A stretch of 64,000 nt of DNA from Bradyrhizobium sp. S69 (GTDB taxonomy: Bacteria > Pseudomonadota > Alphaproteobacteria > Rhizobiales > Xanthobacteraceae), in contig NZ_LMUK01000060.1 in NCBI RefSeq assembly GCF_009766005.1, positions 364,502-428,501 of the forward strand. The letters run 5' to 3'. This document shows, one piece after another, positions 34,667 through 42,822 of this stretch (position 1 is its first letter; every line of letters begins with the position of its first letter). The notes beneath the pieces are model-generated. The model had not been told where the DNA came from. It saw only the letters and a list, made by a program, of their open reading frames with translations, and searched no databases. The translations under genes and the position numbers were made by a program.

Positions 34667-35938
34667 CTAGCTGATGCGGACCGGCAGGGACTCGTAGCCC
34701 TTCACGAAGCTCGAATAGACCCGCTTCGGCTCGCCGACCACCTCGATCTTGTCGAACCGCTTGAGCATCTCCTGCCAGACGATCTTGAGCTGCAACTCGG
34801 CGAGCCGCATGCCGACGCAGCGATGGATGCCGAAACCGAACGACAGATGGGTGCGCGGCCGGGCACGATCGATGATGAAGTCGTTGGGGTTCTCGATCAT
34901 CTCTTCGTCGCGATTGCCCGAGACGTACCACATCACCACCCGATCGCCCTTGCGGATGGTCTTGCCGCCGACTTCGGTGTCGACCAGCGCGGTGCGGCGC
35001 ATATGGGCCAGCGGCGTTTGCCAGCGAATGACTTCCGGCACCATGGTGTCGATCAGGTCGGGGTTGTCGCGCAGCTTCTGGTATTGATCCGGATTTTCGT
35101 TCAGCGCCAGCACCGATCCGCTCATGGTGTTGCGGGTGGTGTCGTTGCCGCCGACCATCAGCAGGATGATATTCCCCATCAGATTGTCGGAATCCATGTG
35201 CCGCGTCGCGTCACTATGGGCCATCATCGAGATCAGGTCGTTGCGCAGCGGGGCGTTGACGCGTTCGTTCCAGAGACCGCCGAAACAGGCTGCGCACTCG
35301 TCGAGTTCTCGGCGCCGCTGCTCCATCGATTCCACGATCCCGCTCTTCGGCAGCGCGGTCGATATATCGGACCAGCGCGTCAGCTTGCGGCGCTCCTCCC
35401 ATGGAAAATCGAACAGGGTCGCCAGCATCTGGGTGGTCAGTTCGATCGAGACACGGTCGACAAAGTCAAATGTCTCGTTACGCGGCAAGGCGTCGAGCAC
35501 CTTGCCGGAACGTTCGCGGATCAGCACCGCGAGCTGGTCGAGATGCGTTGGCGTGAACATCGGCGACACGGTCTTGCGCTGGGCGGAGTGTTGCGGCTGA
35601 TCCATCGCGATGAAGCTCGGCTGGTCGAATCCCGGAGGGGCGTCGCGGATCGAGATGCCGCCGAGCGAGACGTCGGAGGAAAAGATGCCGTGGTTGGTGT
35701 CGACATGCATGATGTCGTTGTATTTGGTCACCGACCAATAGGGCTCGATCCGGGAGTTGGTGCAGTAATGCACCGGCTCTTCCTTGCGCAGCCGTTCGAA
35801 CCAGGGCCACAGCGTGTCGTCCTGGAACAGCCGTGGTGCGCCGGGATGAAAATCCTTCAGCGGCGTCGAATAGGCTTCCTCGCGCGCCAGGCGCTGACGC
35901 TCGGCCTTGTCGGTTTTAATCGTGGTCTGGATGTTCAT
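34667..35938 (-). CDS. Cytochrome P450, CYP153 type
   Basis: The 423-residue soluble P450 has the haem-Cys loop FGFGIHRCVG, the I-helix GGNDTTRN oxygen-activation motif and the K-helix EVIRW. The whole chain closely resembles CYP153A alkane and fatty-acid omega-hydroxylases, including PVHYC, PYWSVTKYNDIM, FIAMDQPQH and FVKGYESLPVRI. It should hydroxylate terminal carbons of alkanes or acids with ferredoxin and ferredoxin reductase, neither of which is encoded nearby. The gene lies 36 bases downstream of a second CYP153 paralog, so they form a tandem operon. The start at 35938 is preferred over one six codons earlier. Confidence 0.92.
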   Translation of the reverse strand: MNIQTTIKTDKAERQRLAREEAYSTPLKDFHPGAPRLFQDDTLWPWFERLRKEEPVHYCTNSRIEPYWSVTKYNDIMHVDTNHGIFSSDVSLGGISIRDAPPGFDQPSFIAMDQPQHSAQRKTVSPMFTPTHLDQLAVLIRERSGKVLDALPRNETFDFVDRVSIELTTQMLATLFDFPWEERRKLTRWSDISTALPKSGIVESMEQRRRELDECAACFGGLWNERVNAPLRNDLISMMAHSDATRHMDSDNLMGNIILLMVGGNDTTRNTMSGSVLALNENPDQYQKLRDNPDLIDTMVPEVIRWQTPLAHMRRTALVDTEVGGKTIRKGDRVVMWYVSGNRDEEMIENPNDFIIDRARPRTHLSFGFGIHRCVGMRLAELQLKIVWQEMLKRFDKIEVVGEPKRVYSSFVKGYESLPVRIS

Positions 35939-35974
35939 AATCGATCGATTCCTCAAAGTTCCATCGGCCGCTGG

Positions 35975-37246
35975 TCAGCCGGCGATCCGTACCGGCAGGG
36001 TTTCGTAACCCTTGACGAAGCTCGAATATACCCGCTTCGGCTCGCCGACCACCTCGATGTTACCGAACCGCTTGAGGATTTCTTCCCAGATGATCTTCAG
36101 TTGCAGCTCCGCCAGCCGCAGCCCGACGCAACGGTGGATGCCGAAGCCGAACGAGATGTGGGTGCGCGGCCGGGCGCGATCGATGATGAACTCGTAGGGG
36201 CGGTCGATCGCCTCTTCGTCGCGGTTGCCCGAGACGTACCACATCACCACCTTGTCGCCTTTTTTGATCTGCTTGCCGCGGAATTCGAAATCGGACAATG
36301 CGGTGCGGCGCATATGCGCCAATGGCGTCTGCCAGCGGATCACCTCCGGCACGAAGCTGTCGATCAGGTCCGGATTGGCGCGTAGCCTGGCATATTGGTC
36401 CGGATGCTGGTTCAGCGCATAGAGGCTGCCCGACAGCGTGTTGCGGGTGGTGTCGTTGCCACCGACGATCAACAGCACCAGATTGCCGAGGAAATTATTC
36501 GGGTCCATGTCGCGCGTGGCGTCGCTATGCGCCATCATCGACAGCAGATCGCTCTTCGGCGGCTGGTTGATGCGGTCCTTCCAGAGCCTGCCGAAGTAAG
36601 TCGCGCATTCCCGCAATTCGGCCTGCCGCTCTTCTTCGGTCGCGACCAGGCCATCCGGACCCGGAAGCGTGGTGGCGACGTCCGACCAGCGCGTCAGCTT
36701 GCGGCGATCTTCCCACGGGAAGTCGAACAGCACCGCGAGCATCTGCGTGGTCAGTTCGATCGAGACCTGATCGACCCAGTCGAATATTTCGCCTTTCGGC
36801 AGGTTGTCGAGGCATTCGGCCGAACGCTGGCGGATGTTGATCGCGAGCTGGTCGAGATGCGTCGGCGTGAACATCGGCGCCACGGTCTTGCGCTGCGCGC
36901 CATGCCGCGGCTGGTCCATCGCGATGAAACTCTCGCGGCGAAAATCCGTCGGCGCGTCGCGCACCGTGATGCCACCGAGCGAAGCCGCCGACGAGAACAC
37001 CGAATGATTGGTCTCGATCTCCATGATGTCGTTGTATTTGGTCACCGACCAATACGGCCCGAACATCGAGTCCTTGCAGTAATGCACCGGCTCTTCCCGG
37101 CGCAGCCGGTCGAAATACGGCCAGAACGTATCGGTCTTGAACAGCTCCGGGTTGGCGACATCGAACGCTTCAAGCGGAAGCGACTGCGCCTGCTCGCGCG
37201 CGGCCCTTTGATGGGGCAAGCCGGCGAGATCGATTGTTCCGTGCAT
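35975..37246 (-). CDS. Cytochrome P450, CYP153 type (tandem paralog)
   Basis: The 423-residue P450 starts at an ATG preceded by AGGAGACG. It has FGFGIHRCVG around the haem Cys, GGNDTTRN in the I helix and CKDSMFGPYWSVTKYND near the N-terminus, as in CYP153A enzymes from alkane degraders. It is very similar to the next gene over most of its length but differs in the N-terminal 30 residues and around residues 190-215. That points to an old duplication with divergence in substrate contacts. It leads the operon and faces an isovaleryl-CoA dehydrogenase gene across a 308-base regulatory region. Confidence 0.93.
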   Translation of the reverse strand: MHGTIDLAGLPHQRAAREQAQSLPLEAFDVANPELFKTDTFWPYFDRLRREEPVHYCKDSMFGPYWSVTKYNDIMEIETNHSVFSSAASLGGITVRDAPTDFRRESFIAMDQPRHGAQRKTVAPMFTPTHLDQLAINIRQRSAECLDNLPKGEIFDWVDQVSIELTTQMLAVLFDFPWEDRRKLTRWSDVATTLPGPDGLVATEEERQAELRECATYFGRLWKDRINQPPKSDLLSMMAHSDATRDMDPNNFLGNLVLLIVGGNDTTRNTLSGSLYALNQHPDQYARLRANPDLIDSFVPEVIRWQTPLAHMRRTALSDFEFRGKQIKKGDKVVMWYVSGNRDEEAIDRPYEFIIDRARPRTHISFGFGIHRCVGLRLAELQLKIIWEEILKRFGNIEVVGEPKRVYSSFVKGYETLPVRIAG

Positions 37247-37554
37247 CGGGCGTCTCCTGGTGGTGTTGTCCCCGCCGTGGTTGGTTCCGGAGGGTGATTT
37301 GGTGCGAATTACATCCCGTTGCGCCGCCAAGGGCAAGGCCCGTCGTCGCCCGTCCGGACCCGTCACCGGCGGTCAAACGCCCTGGAATACTGGATACTCC
37401 GCCGCGGATTGGCGTGGCCCCGCGCCGCCAATCCGGGGCCCTTCTCAGGCCCGGCGGCCCATGACAAGCTGTCTGACAAGCTTGTTTGCCAAGCCTGTTG
37501 GCAGCGCATAAGGCTGTGCGCAACCAAGCCAATATTTCGGAGGCCGCCCCGACC
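37247..37554. other. 308-bp divergent regulatory region between CYP153 and isovaleryl-CoA dehydrogenase
   Basis: It should hold both promoters. Seen in it are a perfect ten-base palindrome ACAAGCTTGT (37476-37485) next to a direct repeat GACAAGCT, and a GC-rich inverted region near 37400-37440 (GGATTGGCG and CGCCAATCC). No gene is seen. Confidence 0.6.
37476..37485. promoter_or_regulatory. Candidate operator palindrome
   Basis: ACAAGCTTGT is perfectly symmetric. An overlapping direct repeat GACAAGCT occurs at 37463 and 37475. The site lies about 70 bases before the dehydrogenase start. TetR- and GntR-type fatty-acid regulators often use sites of this kind, but no such regulator gene adjoins. 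Confidence 0.35.
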
Positions 37555-38727
37555 ATGATCCCCAATGCGCATCGGATGTTCAATTTCGATCTCGGCGAGA
37601 CCGCCGACGCGATCCGCGAAACCGTGCAGAGCTTTTCGCAGAAGGAGATCGCGCCGCGCGCCGCTGAAATCGACAAGAGCAATCAGTTTCCGCGCGACCT
37701 TTGGCCCAAGATCGGCGCGCTCGGCCTGCATGGGATCACCGTCGAGGAGGAATATGGCGGCGCCGGGCTCGGTTATCTCGAGCATTGCCTCGCGGTGGAA
37801 GAGATTTCGCGGGCGTCGGCGGCGGTCGGCCTGTCCTATGGCGCGCATTCAAATCTGTGCGTCAACCAGATCCGCCGCAACGGCAACGAGGCGCAGAAGC
37901 GCAAATATCTCCCAAAACTGATTTCCGGCGAGCATGTCGGATCGCTGGCGATGTCGGAGCCCAATTCCGGCTCCGACGTGGTGTCGATGGCGACCCGCGC
38001 CGACAAGAAGGGCGACCGTTACGTCCTCAACGGCAGCAAGATGTGGATCACCAACGGCCCGGTCGCCGACACCCTCGTGGTCTATGCTAGGACCGATCCG
38101 TCCGCCGGACCGCGCGGCCTCACCGCCTTCATCATCGAAAAGGGCATCAAGGGATTTTCCACCGCGCAAAAACTCGACAAGCTCGGCATGCGCGGCTCCG
38201 ACACCTGCGAACTGGTGTTCGACAATTGCGAAGTACCGGAAGAGAACGTGCTGAGCGAGGTCGGCCGTGGCGTCAATGTGCTGATGTCGGGCCTCGATTA
38301 CGAGCGCGCGGTGCTGGCCGCGGGTCCGCTCGGCATCATGCAGGCCTGCATGGATGTGGTGCTGCCCTATGTGCATGAGCGCAAGCAGTTCGGCCAGCCG
38401 ATCGGCACCTTCCAACTGGTGCAGGGCAAGATCGCCGACATGTACACCACGATGAACGCCTCGCGTGCCTATGTCTATGCGGTGGCCAAAGCCTGCGACC
38501 GCGGCGAGACCACCCGCGAGGATGCCGCCGGCGCCATTCTCTACGCCTCCGAGAAGGCGACGCAATGCGCGCTCGATGCCATCCAGTTGCTCGGCGGCAA
38601 CGGCTATATCAACGACTATCCGACCGGACGCCTGCTGCGCGACGCCAAGCTGTACGAGATCGGCGCCGGCACGAGCGAAATCCGCCGCATGCTGATCGGA
38701 CGGGAACTGTTCGACAAGACCGCGTGA
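37555..38727 (+). CDS. ivd: Isovaleryl-CoA dehydrogenase
   Basis: The ATG at 37555 with GGAGG upstream gives 390 residues. The catalytic Glu is at residue 250 in SGLDYERAVLAAGPLG, the position peculiar to isovaleryl-CoA dehydrogenases. The C-terminal GGNGYINDYPTGRLLRDAK and YEIGAGTSEIRR also match the mitochondrial enzyme. FAD-binding AMSEPNSGSDVV and KMWITNG are present. It oxidises isovaleryl-CoA in leucine degradation, passing electrons to ETF. The usual companions (methylcrotonyl-CoA carboxylase, HMG-CoA lyase) are not in the window. Instead it is divergent from the CYP153 pair. Confidence 0.9.
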   Translation: MIPNAHRMFNFDLGETADAIRETVQSFSQKEIAPRAAEIDKSNQFPRDLWPKIGALGLHGITVEEEYGGAGLGYLEHCLAVEEISRASAAVGLSYGAHSNLCVNQIRRNGNEAQKRKYLPKLISGEHVGSLAMSEPNSGSDVVSMATRADKKGDRYVLNGSKMWITNGPVADTLVVYARTDPSAGPRGLTAFIIEKGIKGFSTAQKLDKLGMRGSDTCELVFDNCEVPEENVLSEVGRGVNVLMSGLDYERAVLAAGPLGIMQACMDVVLPYVHERKQFGQPIGTFQLVQGKIADMYTTMNASRAYVYAVAKACDRGETTREDAAGAILYASEKATQCALDAIQLLGGNGYINDYPTGRLLRDAKLYEIGAGTSEIRRMLIGRELFDKTA

Positions 38728-38974
38728 CGCAAGCCGATCGCGCTTTCGAGCGCGGCTTGTATCGGATTTTCACTTCCTCTCGTTGGTTGCGAGCGGCGGA
38801 ACGTCAACGGTCCGCCGCCGGGGCTTTGCGTCGCCCGTACCACGGCGAAGGCCATTCCATGATTTTCACCTAATAAAAAATCGATCTGCAATGTGAAAAT
38901 TCATTTGATTAACCCGGCCGGATACCGCTCAATCCAGCCAACAAGCAAGAACCGACAACGCGCGGAGCGCGCCG

Positions 38975-39838
38975 ATGGATCTCAGCGTCGAGGAAACGCA
39001 CAGCGTGATGCCGGCTCGCCCGCCGATGGGGCGGGACAAGGGCGGCATCCAGGCGCTCGATCGCGCCTTTCTGATCCTCGATATCATCGCCGACGCCGGC
39101 GGCGAGGCGAAGCTCACCGAGATCAGCGGGCGCGCCGGCCTGCACGTCTCGACCTGCCATCATCTGATTTCGACGTTGTGCAATTGGGGCTATGTCGCCC
39201 GCGGCGTCGGCAGCAAGAGCTATGTGCTGGGCTCGCGCATCCTCTATCTCAGCGCGGCGTGCCTGCGTCAGGTCGATCTGCCGCGGCGCGCGCAGGACTA
39301 TATCGACCGGCTCAACGACCAGACCCGCGAAGCGGTGCAACTCGCGATCATGCAGGATACCAGCCTCGTCAATGTGCTGCGGCGCGACGCGCGGCATGCG
39401 GTGCGGGTCGGCGGCGGGCTCGGCGGCGAATCCAACGCGGCGCACGCCACCGCCACCGGCAAGGCGATCCTGGCCTGGCTGCCGCCGCGCGAACTGGACC
39501 GCATCATTGCCGATAAGGGACTGACCGCGTTCACGGCTCATACCATCGTCGACAGGGACGAACTGAAAGAGCAGCTACGGCTGGTCCGGCGCAACGGCTT
39601 TGCGATCGATCGCGAGGAGTTCCAACTCGGCGTCGTTTGCATTGGCGCTGCGATCCGCGACCACGCCGGTGCGGTGGTCGGATCGATCAGCGTGTCGGCG
39701 CCGCTGTTCCGGGCCACAACCGATTATCTCGATCAGATCAAGCTGCATCTGATCGCCGCGACCGATGAATTGTCGATGGAGCTCGGCGCGCCGGGCGCCA
39801 CCCTTCGCGGATCGGTCAAGAAAGAAATCGCAAAATAG
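38975..39838 (+). CDS. IclR-family transcriptional regulator
   Basis: The 287-residue protein has an N-terminal winged helix-turn-helix (ALDRAFLILDIIADAGG, then KLTEISGRAGLHVSTCHHLI). The C-terminal effector-binding domain contains the family motif HATATGKAILAWLP and the LGVVCIGAAIRDH strand. Members act as repressors or activators of catabolic genes in response to small acids. It lies 30 bases before an alcohol dehydrogenase gene on the same strand and probably controls it and the following carrier. The 247-base gap upstream, AT-rich near 38870, is a likely promoter region. Confidence 0.92.
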   Translation: MDLSVEETHSVMPARPPMGRDKGGIQALDRAFLILDIIADAGGEAKLTEISGRAGLHVSTCHHLISTLCNWGYVARGVGSKSYVLGSRILYLSAACLRQVDLPRRAQDYIDRLNDQTREAVQLAIMQDTSLVNVLRRDARHAVRVGGGLGGESNAAHATATGKAILAWLPPRELDRIIADKGLTAFTAHTIVDRDELKEQLRLVRRNGFAIDREEFQLGVVCIGAAIRDHAGAVVGSISVSAPLFRATTDYLDQIKLHLIAATDELSMELGAPGATLRGSVKKEIAK

Positions 39839-39867
39839 TTCACGCCATCAGCCTCGAGGAGCGAGCC

Positions 39868-41034
39868 ATGTACAAGCATGACCATGTCAGGACGTCGGCG
39901 AATGTTCCGGTCCCGGAGACCATGCGCGCCTGGGTGTTGGGCGATCCCGACCAGTTGACGCTGACCACCAAGCCGGTGCCGGTTCCGAAGCGGGCGGAAG
40001 TGCTAGTGCGGATCGACGCGGTAGCGATCTGCGCCACGGATCTGGAGATCATTCACCACGGGCCGCCGGCGATGATCCAGGGCGGTCTGCCCTACAACAA
40101 GAATTTCACGCCGGGCCATGAATATATGGGCACGGTGGCCGCCCTCGGACCCGGCGTCGACGAATACCGGATCGGCGAACGCGTCACCGTGGAAATTCAC
40201 GCCGGCTGCGGCCAGTGCAAGCGCTGCCGCGAGGGCATGTACACAGCCTGCCACAACTACGGCCTGAACTACGGCGACGTCGACAAGGGCCACCGCGCCA
40301 ACGGCTTCACCACCGATGGCGGCTTCGCCGAATATGCCATCAATCATGTCAACACCCTGGTGCGGGTGTCGGATGCGATGTCGGACGAGGAGGCCACCCT
40401 GGTGGTGACCGCCGGCACCGCGATGTACGGGCTGACCGAACTCGGCGGCCTCGTCGCCGGTGAAAGCGTGGTGGTGACCGGTCCGGGTCCGATCGGGCTG
40501 CTCGGCGTCGCGGTGGCCAAGGCGCTCGGCGCCCATCCGGTGATCCTGACCGGCACCCGCGACAACCGCCTCAAGATCGGGCTCGAACTCGGCGCCGATC
40601 ACGTCATCAATGCCAAGGCGGAAGATCCGGTCGCCGCGGTCAGGCGGCTCAACGGCGGCAAGGGCGTCGACTATGTCGTCGAATGCTCGGGCGCGCCCGA
40701 TGCGGTCAACGAAGCCGCGCGTATGGTCAATCGCGGCGGCAAGATCTGCCTCGCCGCGTTCCCGCACGAGCCGGCCCTGGTCGACATCGCCTATCTGGTG
40801 CGCAACAACATCTATGTGTTCGGCATTCGCGGCGAGGGCAAGAGCGCCACCCATCGCGCCGAGGCGTTCATGGCGCAGAAGCGTTTTGACGCCACCAAAG
40901 TCCACACCCACACCTTCGCGCTGGAAGATCTCCCCACCGCGCTGCGTTACGCCCGCGAGCGCATCGAGGACGCCATCAAGGTCGTGGTCAAAACCCACGG
41001 CCATGCGGCGATAAACAGCGTCGCCGCCGAATAG
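39868..41034 (+). CDS. Zinc-dependent alcohol/polyol dehydrogenase (MDR family)
   Basis: A 388-residue medium-chain dehydrogenase. The catalytic zinc ligands are in ICATDLEIIHHG and PGHEYMG. The structural zinc site is the four-Cys loop CGQCKRCREGMYTAC. NAD binding is by VVVTGPGPIGLLGVAV. Upstream, CGAGGAGCGAGCC gives a ribosome site. The sub-family is closest to threonine/sorbitol-type dehydrogenases by layout, but the extended loop NYGLNYGDVDKGHRANG is not one I can assign. It sits between an IclR regulator and a dicarboxylate carrier, suggesting oxidation of a hydroxy acid or alcohol in a shared pathway. Confidence 0.9.
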   Translation: MYKHDHVRTSANVPVPETMRAWVLGDPDQLTLTTKPVPVPKRAEVLVRIDAVAICATDLEIIHHGPPAMIQGGLPYNKNFTPGHEYMGTVAALGPGVDEYRIGERVTVEIHAGCGQCKRCREGMYTACHNYGLNYGDVDKGHRANGFTTDGGFAEYAINHVNTLVRVSDAMSDEEATLVVTAGTAMYGLTELGGLVAGESVVVTGPGPIGLLGVAVAKALGAHPVILTGTRDNRLKIGLELGADHVINAKAEDPVAAVRRLNGGKGVDYVVECSGAPDAVNEAARMVNRGGKICLAAFPHEPALVDIAYLVRNNIYVFGIRGEGKSATHRAEAFMAQKRFDATKVHTHTFALEDLPTALRYARERIEDAIKVVVKTHGHAAINSVAAE

Positions 41035-41110
41035 CCTGACAAAACTCGCACCTGCCGCAAAGTGCCGTAAGTCATAAGCCATCGGTGAATGGCGGACGGG
41101 AGACAGCACC

Positions 41111-42508
41111 ATGTCAGCGATCGATGCCAACCGCGCGGCGTCCGAAATCCCGCTGAGCCGGACGCCGCTGGCGAAAGTCGCGGCGGCCCACACGCCGTTT
41201 TATCGCAAGCTCTATTTGCAGGTGCTGGTGGCGATCGCGATCGGCGCTGGGCTGGGGTATTGCTATCCGGAATTTTCGGCGTCGCTCAAGCCGTATGGCG
41301 ACGCTTTTGTGCGCGCGATCAAGGTCGTGGTCGCGCCGATCATCTTCACCACCATCGTGGTCGGCATCGCCCGGATGGGCGATCTCCGTCGTATCGCCGA
41401 TGTCGGCATCAAGGCGCTGGTCTATTTCGAGGTCGCCTCCACGCTGGCGCTGATCATCGGCATGATCGTGGGCAATGTCTGGAAGGTCGGCCTCGGTCTC
41501 AACGCCGATCCGGCAGCGTTCGACACCAAGGCGGTCGAGGCCTACGCCAAGGTCGCCAGGGACATCACGCTGTCGGACTTCTTCCTGTCGATGATCCCGA
41601 CCTCCTTTGTCGAGCCTTTCGTCAAGGGCGACATCATGCCGGTGCTGTTCATCGCCGTGCTGCTCGGGCTTGCGCTGGTGCTGGCCGGCCCGCGCGGCAA
41701 GCCGATGGTCGCATTGCTTGATTCTGCGTCGGTCGCGTTGTTCGGCATGGTGCGGATCATCATGATTTTCGCGCCGATCGCAGCGCTCTGCGCGATGGCG
41801 TTCACGGTCGGAAAATACGGGCTGCGGACGCTGCTCGACCTCGGCCAGTTGGTTGCGTCGGTCTACGTCGTCAGCATTCTGTTCGTGGTCCTGGTGCTCG
41901 GCGCTTTGCTGCGCATCTGCGGCTTTCGCATCGTCCGCGTGCTGAATTACTTCAAGGACGAGATCCTGTTCGTGTTCGCCGCGACTTCCGCGGAGACCAT
42001 GATGCCGCGATCGATGCAGAAGCTGGAAAAGATCGGCGTCTCCAGGGAAGTCGTCGGCCTGGTGATGCCGGGCGGATTTTCCTTCAACATGGACGGCACC
42101 GCGATCTACATGACCATGGCGGTATTGTTCCTGGCCCACGCCTTCAATGTCGAACTATCGATCGGGCGTCAGCTCGCGGTGCTGTTCGTGATGCTGTTTA
42201 CCTCGAAGGGCGCGGCCGGCGTCACCGGCGGCGGCTTCATCGCGCTGGCCGCGACATTGCCGGTGGTGGATGCGGTGCCGGTGGCCGGCATCGCGCTGCT
42301 GCTCGGGGTCGACCGCTTCATGGCCGAGATCCGCGCCGCCACCAACCTGACATCGAACATCATCGCGACCCTGGTGGTCGGACGCTGGGTCGGCGCGGTC
42401 GACATGGCCACAGCTGAGCGCGAATTGCAGGCGGGCTTTGTCGAAACCGACGAGACCCGGGCCTGGGAGTTGCATGACGACGAGCCGGTGCCCGTGGCAA
42501 GGAGATGA
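41111..42508 (+). CDS. C4-dicarboxylate/proton symporter (DctA type)
   Basis: The 465-residue inner-membrane protein belongs to the DAACS family. The substrate-binding core is visible: the AATSAETMMPRSM hairpin, the helix 7 motif SFNMDGTAIYMT, and GVTGGGFIALAATLP with the later GVDRFMAEIRAATNLTSN. It imports succinate, fumarate, malate or related acids with protons. The start follows GGGAG. It is the last gene of the IclR-dehydrogenase-carrier group. No DctB/DctD sensor pair or sigma-54 site is seen nearby, so IclR control is more likely. Confidence 0.9.
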   Translation: MSAIDANRAASEIPLSRTPLAKVAAAHTPFYRKLYLQVLVAIAIGAGLGYCYPEFSASLKPYGDAFVRAIKVVVAPIIFTTIVVGIARMGDLRRIADVGIKALVYFEVASTLALIIGMIVGNVWKVGLGLNADPAAFDTKAVEAYAKVARDITLSDFFLSMIPTSFVEPFVKGDIMPVLFIAVLLGLALVLAGPRGKPMVALLDSASVALFGMVRIIMIFAPIAALCAMAFTVGKYGLRTLLDLGQLVASVYVVSILFVVLVLGALLRICGFRIVRVLNYFKDEILFVFAATSAETMMPRSMQKLEKIGVSREVVGLVMPGGFSFNMDGTAIYMTMAVLFLAHAFNVELSIGRQLAVLFVMLFTSKGAAGVTGGGFIALAATLPVVDAVPVAGIALLLGVDRFMAEIRAATNLTSNIIATLVVGRWVGAVDMATAERELQAGFVETDETRAWELHDDEPVPVARR

Positions 42509-42542
42509 CGGCTGCCCGACGCGCACGCCGCCATCATCCGGC

Positions 42543-42650
42543 CGTCATCCTGAGGTGCTCGCCGTCTTCGGCGAGCCTCGAAGGATGGCCGCACGCACGG
42601 CGGTGAACACCATCCTTCGAGGCGCGCAAGTGCGCGCACCTCAGGATGAC
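42543..42650. repeat. Composite palindromic repeat, family B
   Basis: CGTCATCCTGAGGTGC to CTCGAAGGATGG, then CATCCTTCGAGGCGCGC to CACCTCAGGATGACG, separated by about 21 bases. Confidence 0.9.
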
Positions 42651-42663
42651 GCCTTCTGTTGCG

Positions 42664-42782
42664 CGTCATTGCGAGCAGCCTCTTGCGACGACCTGTCCGC
42701 CGTACCCGTTTGGCGAAGGCGGAAGCAATCCGGCTCCTCCCTCGCGGCCGATGGATTGCTTCGCTGGCGCTCGCAATGACGA
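42664..42782. repeat. Enlarged family A repeat
   Basis: Outer arms CGTCATTGCGAGC and GCTCGCAATGACG match the other copies, but the centre is about 40 bases longer than in the other three copies. Confidence 0.8.
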
Positions 42783-42822
42783 CGTCGAGACGCTTTCGCC
42801 ACGCTATCAACGCTCAACCCGC

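Larger units (their letters stand above)
42509..42822. other. 314-bp intergenic region filled by family B and family A repeats
   Basis: Two facing family B units (42543-42588 and 42610-42650) are followed at once by an enlarged family A unit (42664-42782). The carrier and the efflux genes converge on it. No gene is seen. Confidence 0.85.

Noticed and set aside
41035..41110. Sigma-54 promoter before the DctA-type gene
   Set aside because: No GG-N10-GC element with the expected flanks is present in the 76-base gap.
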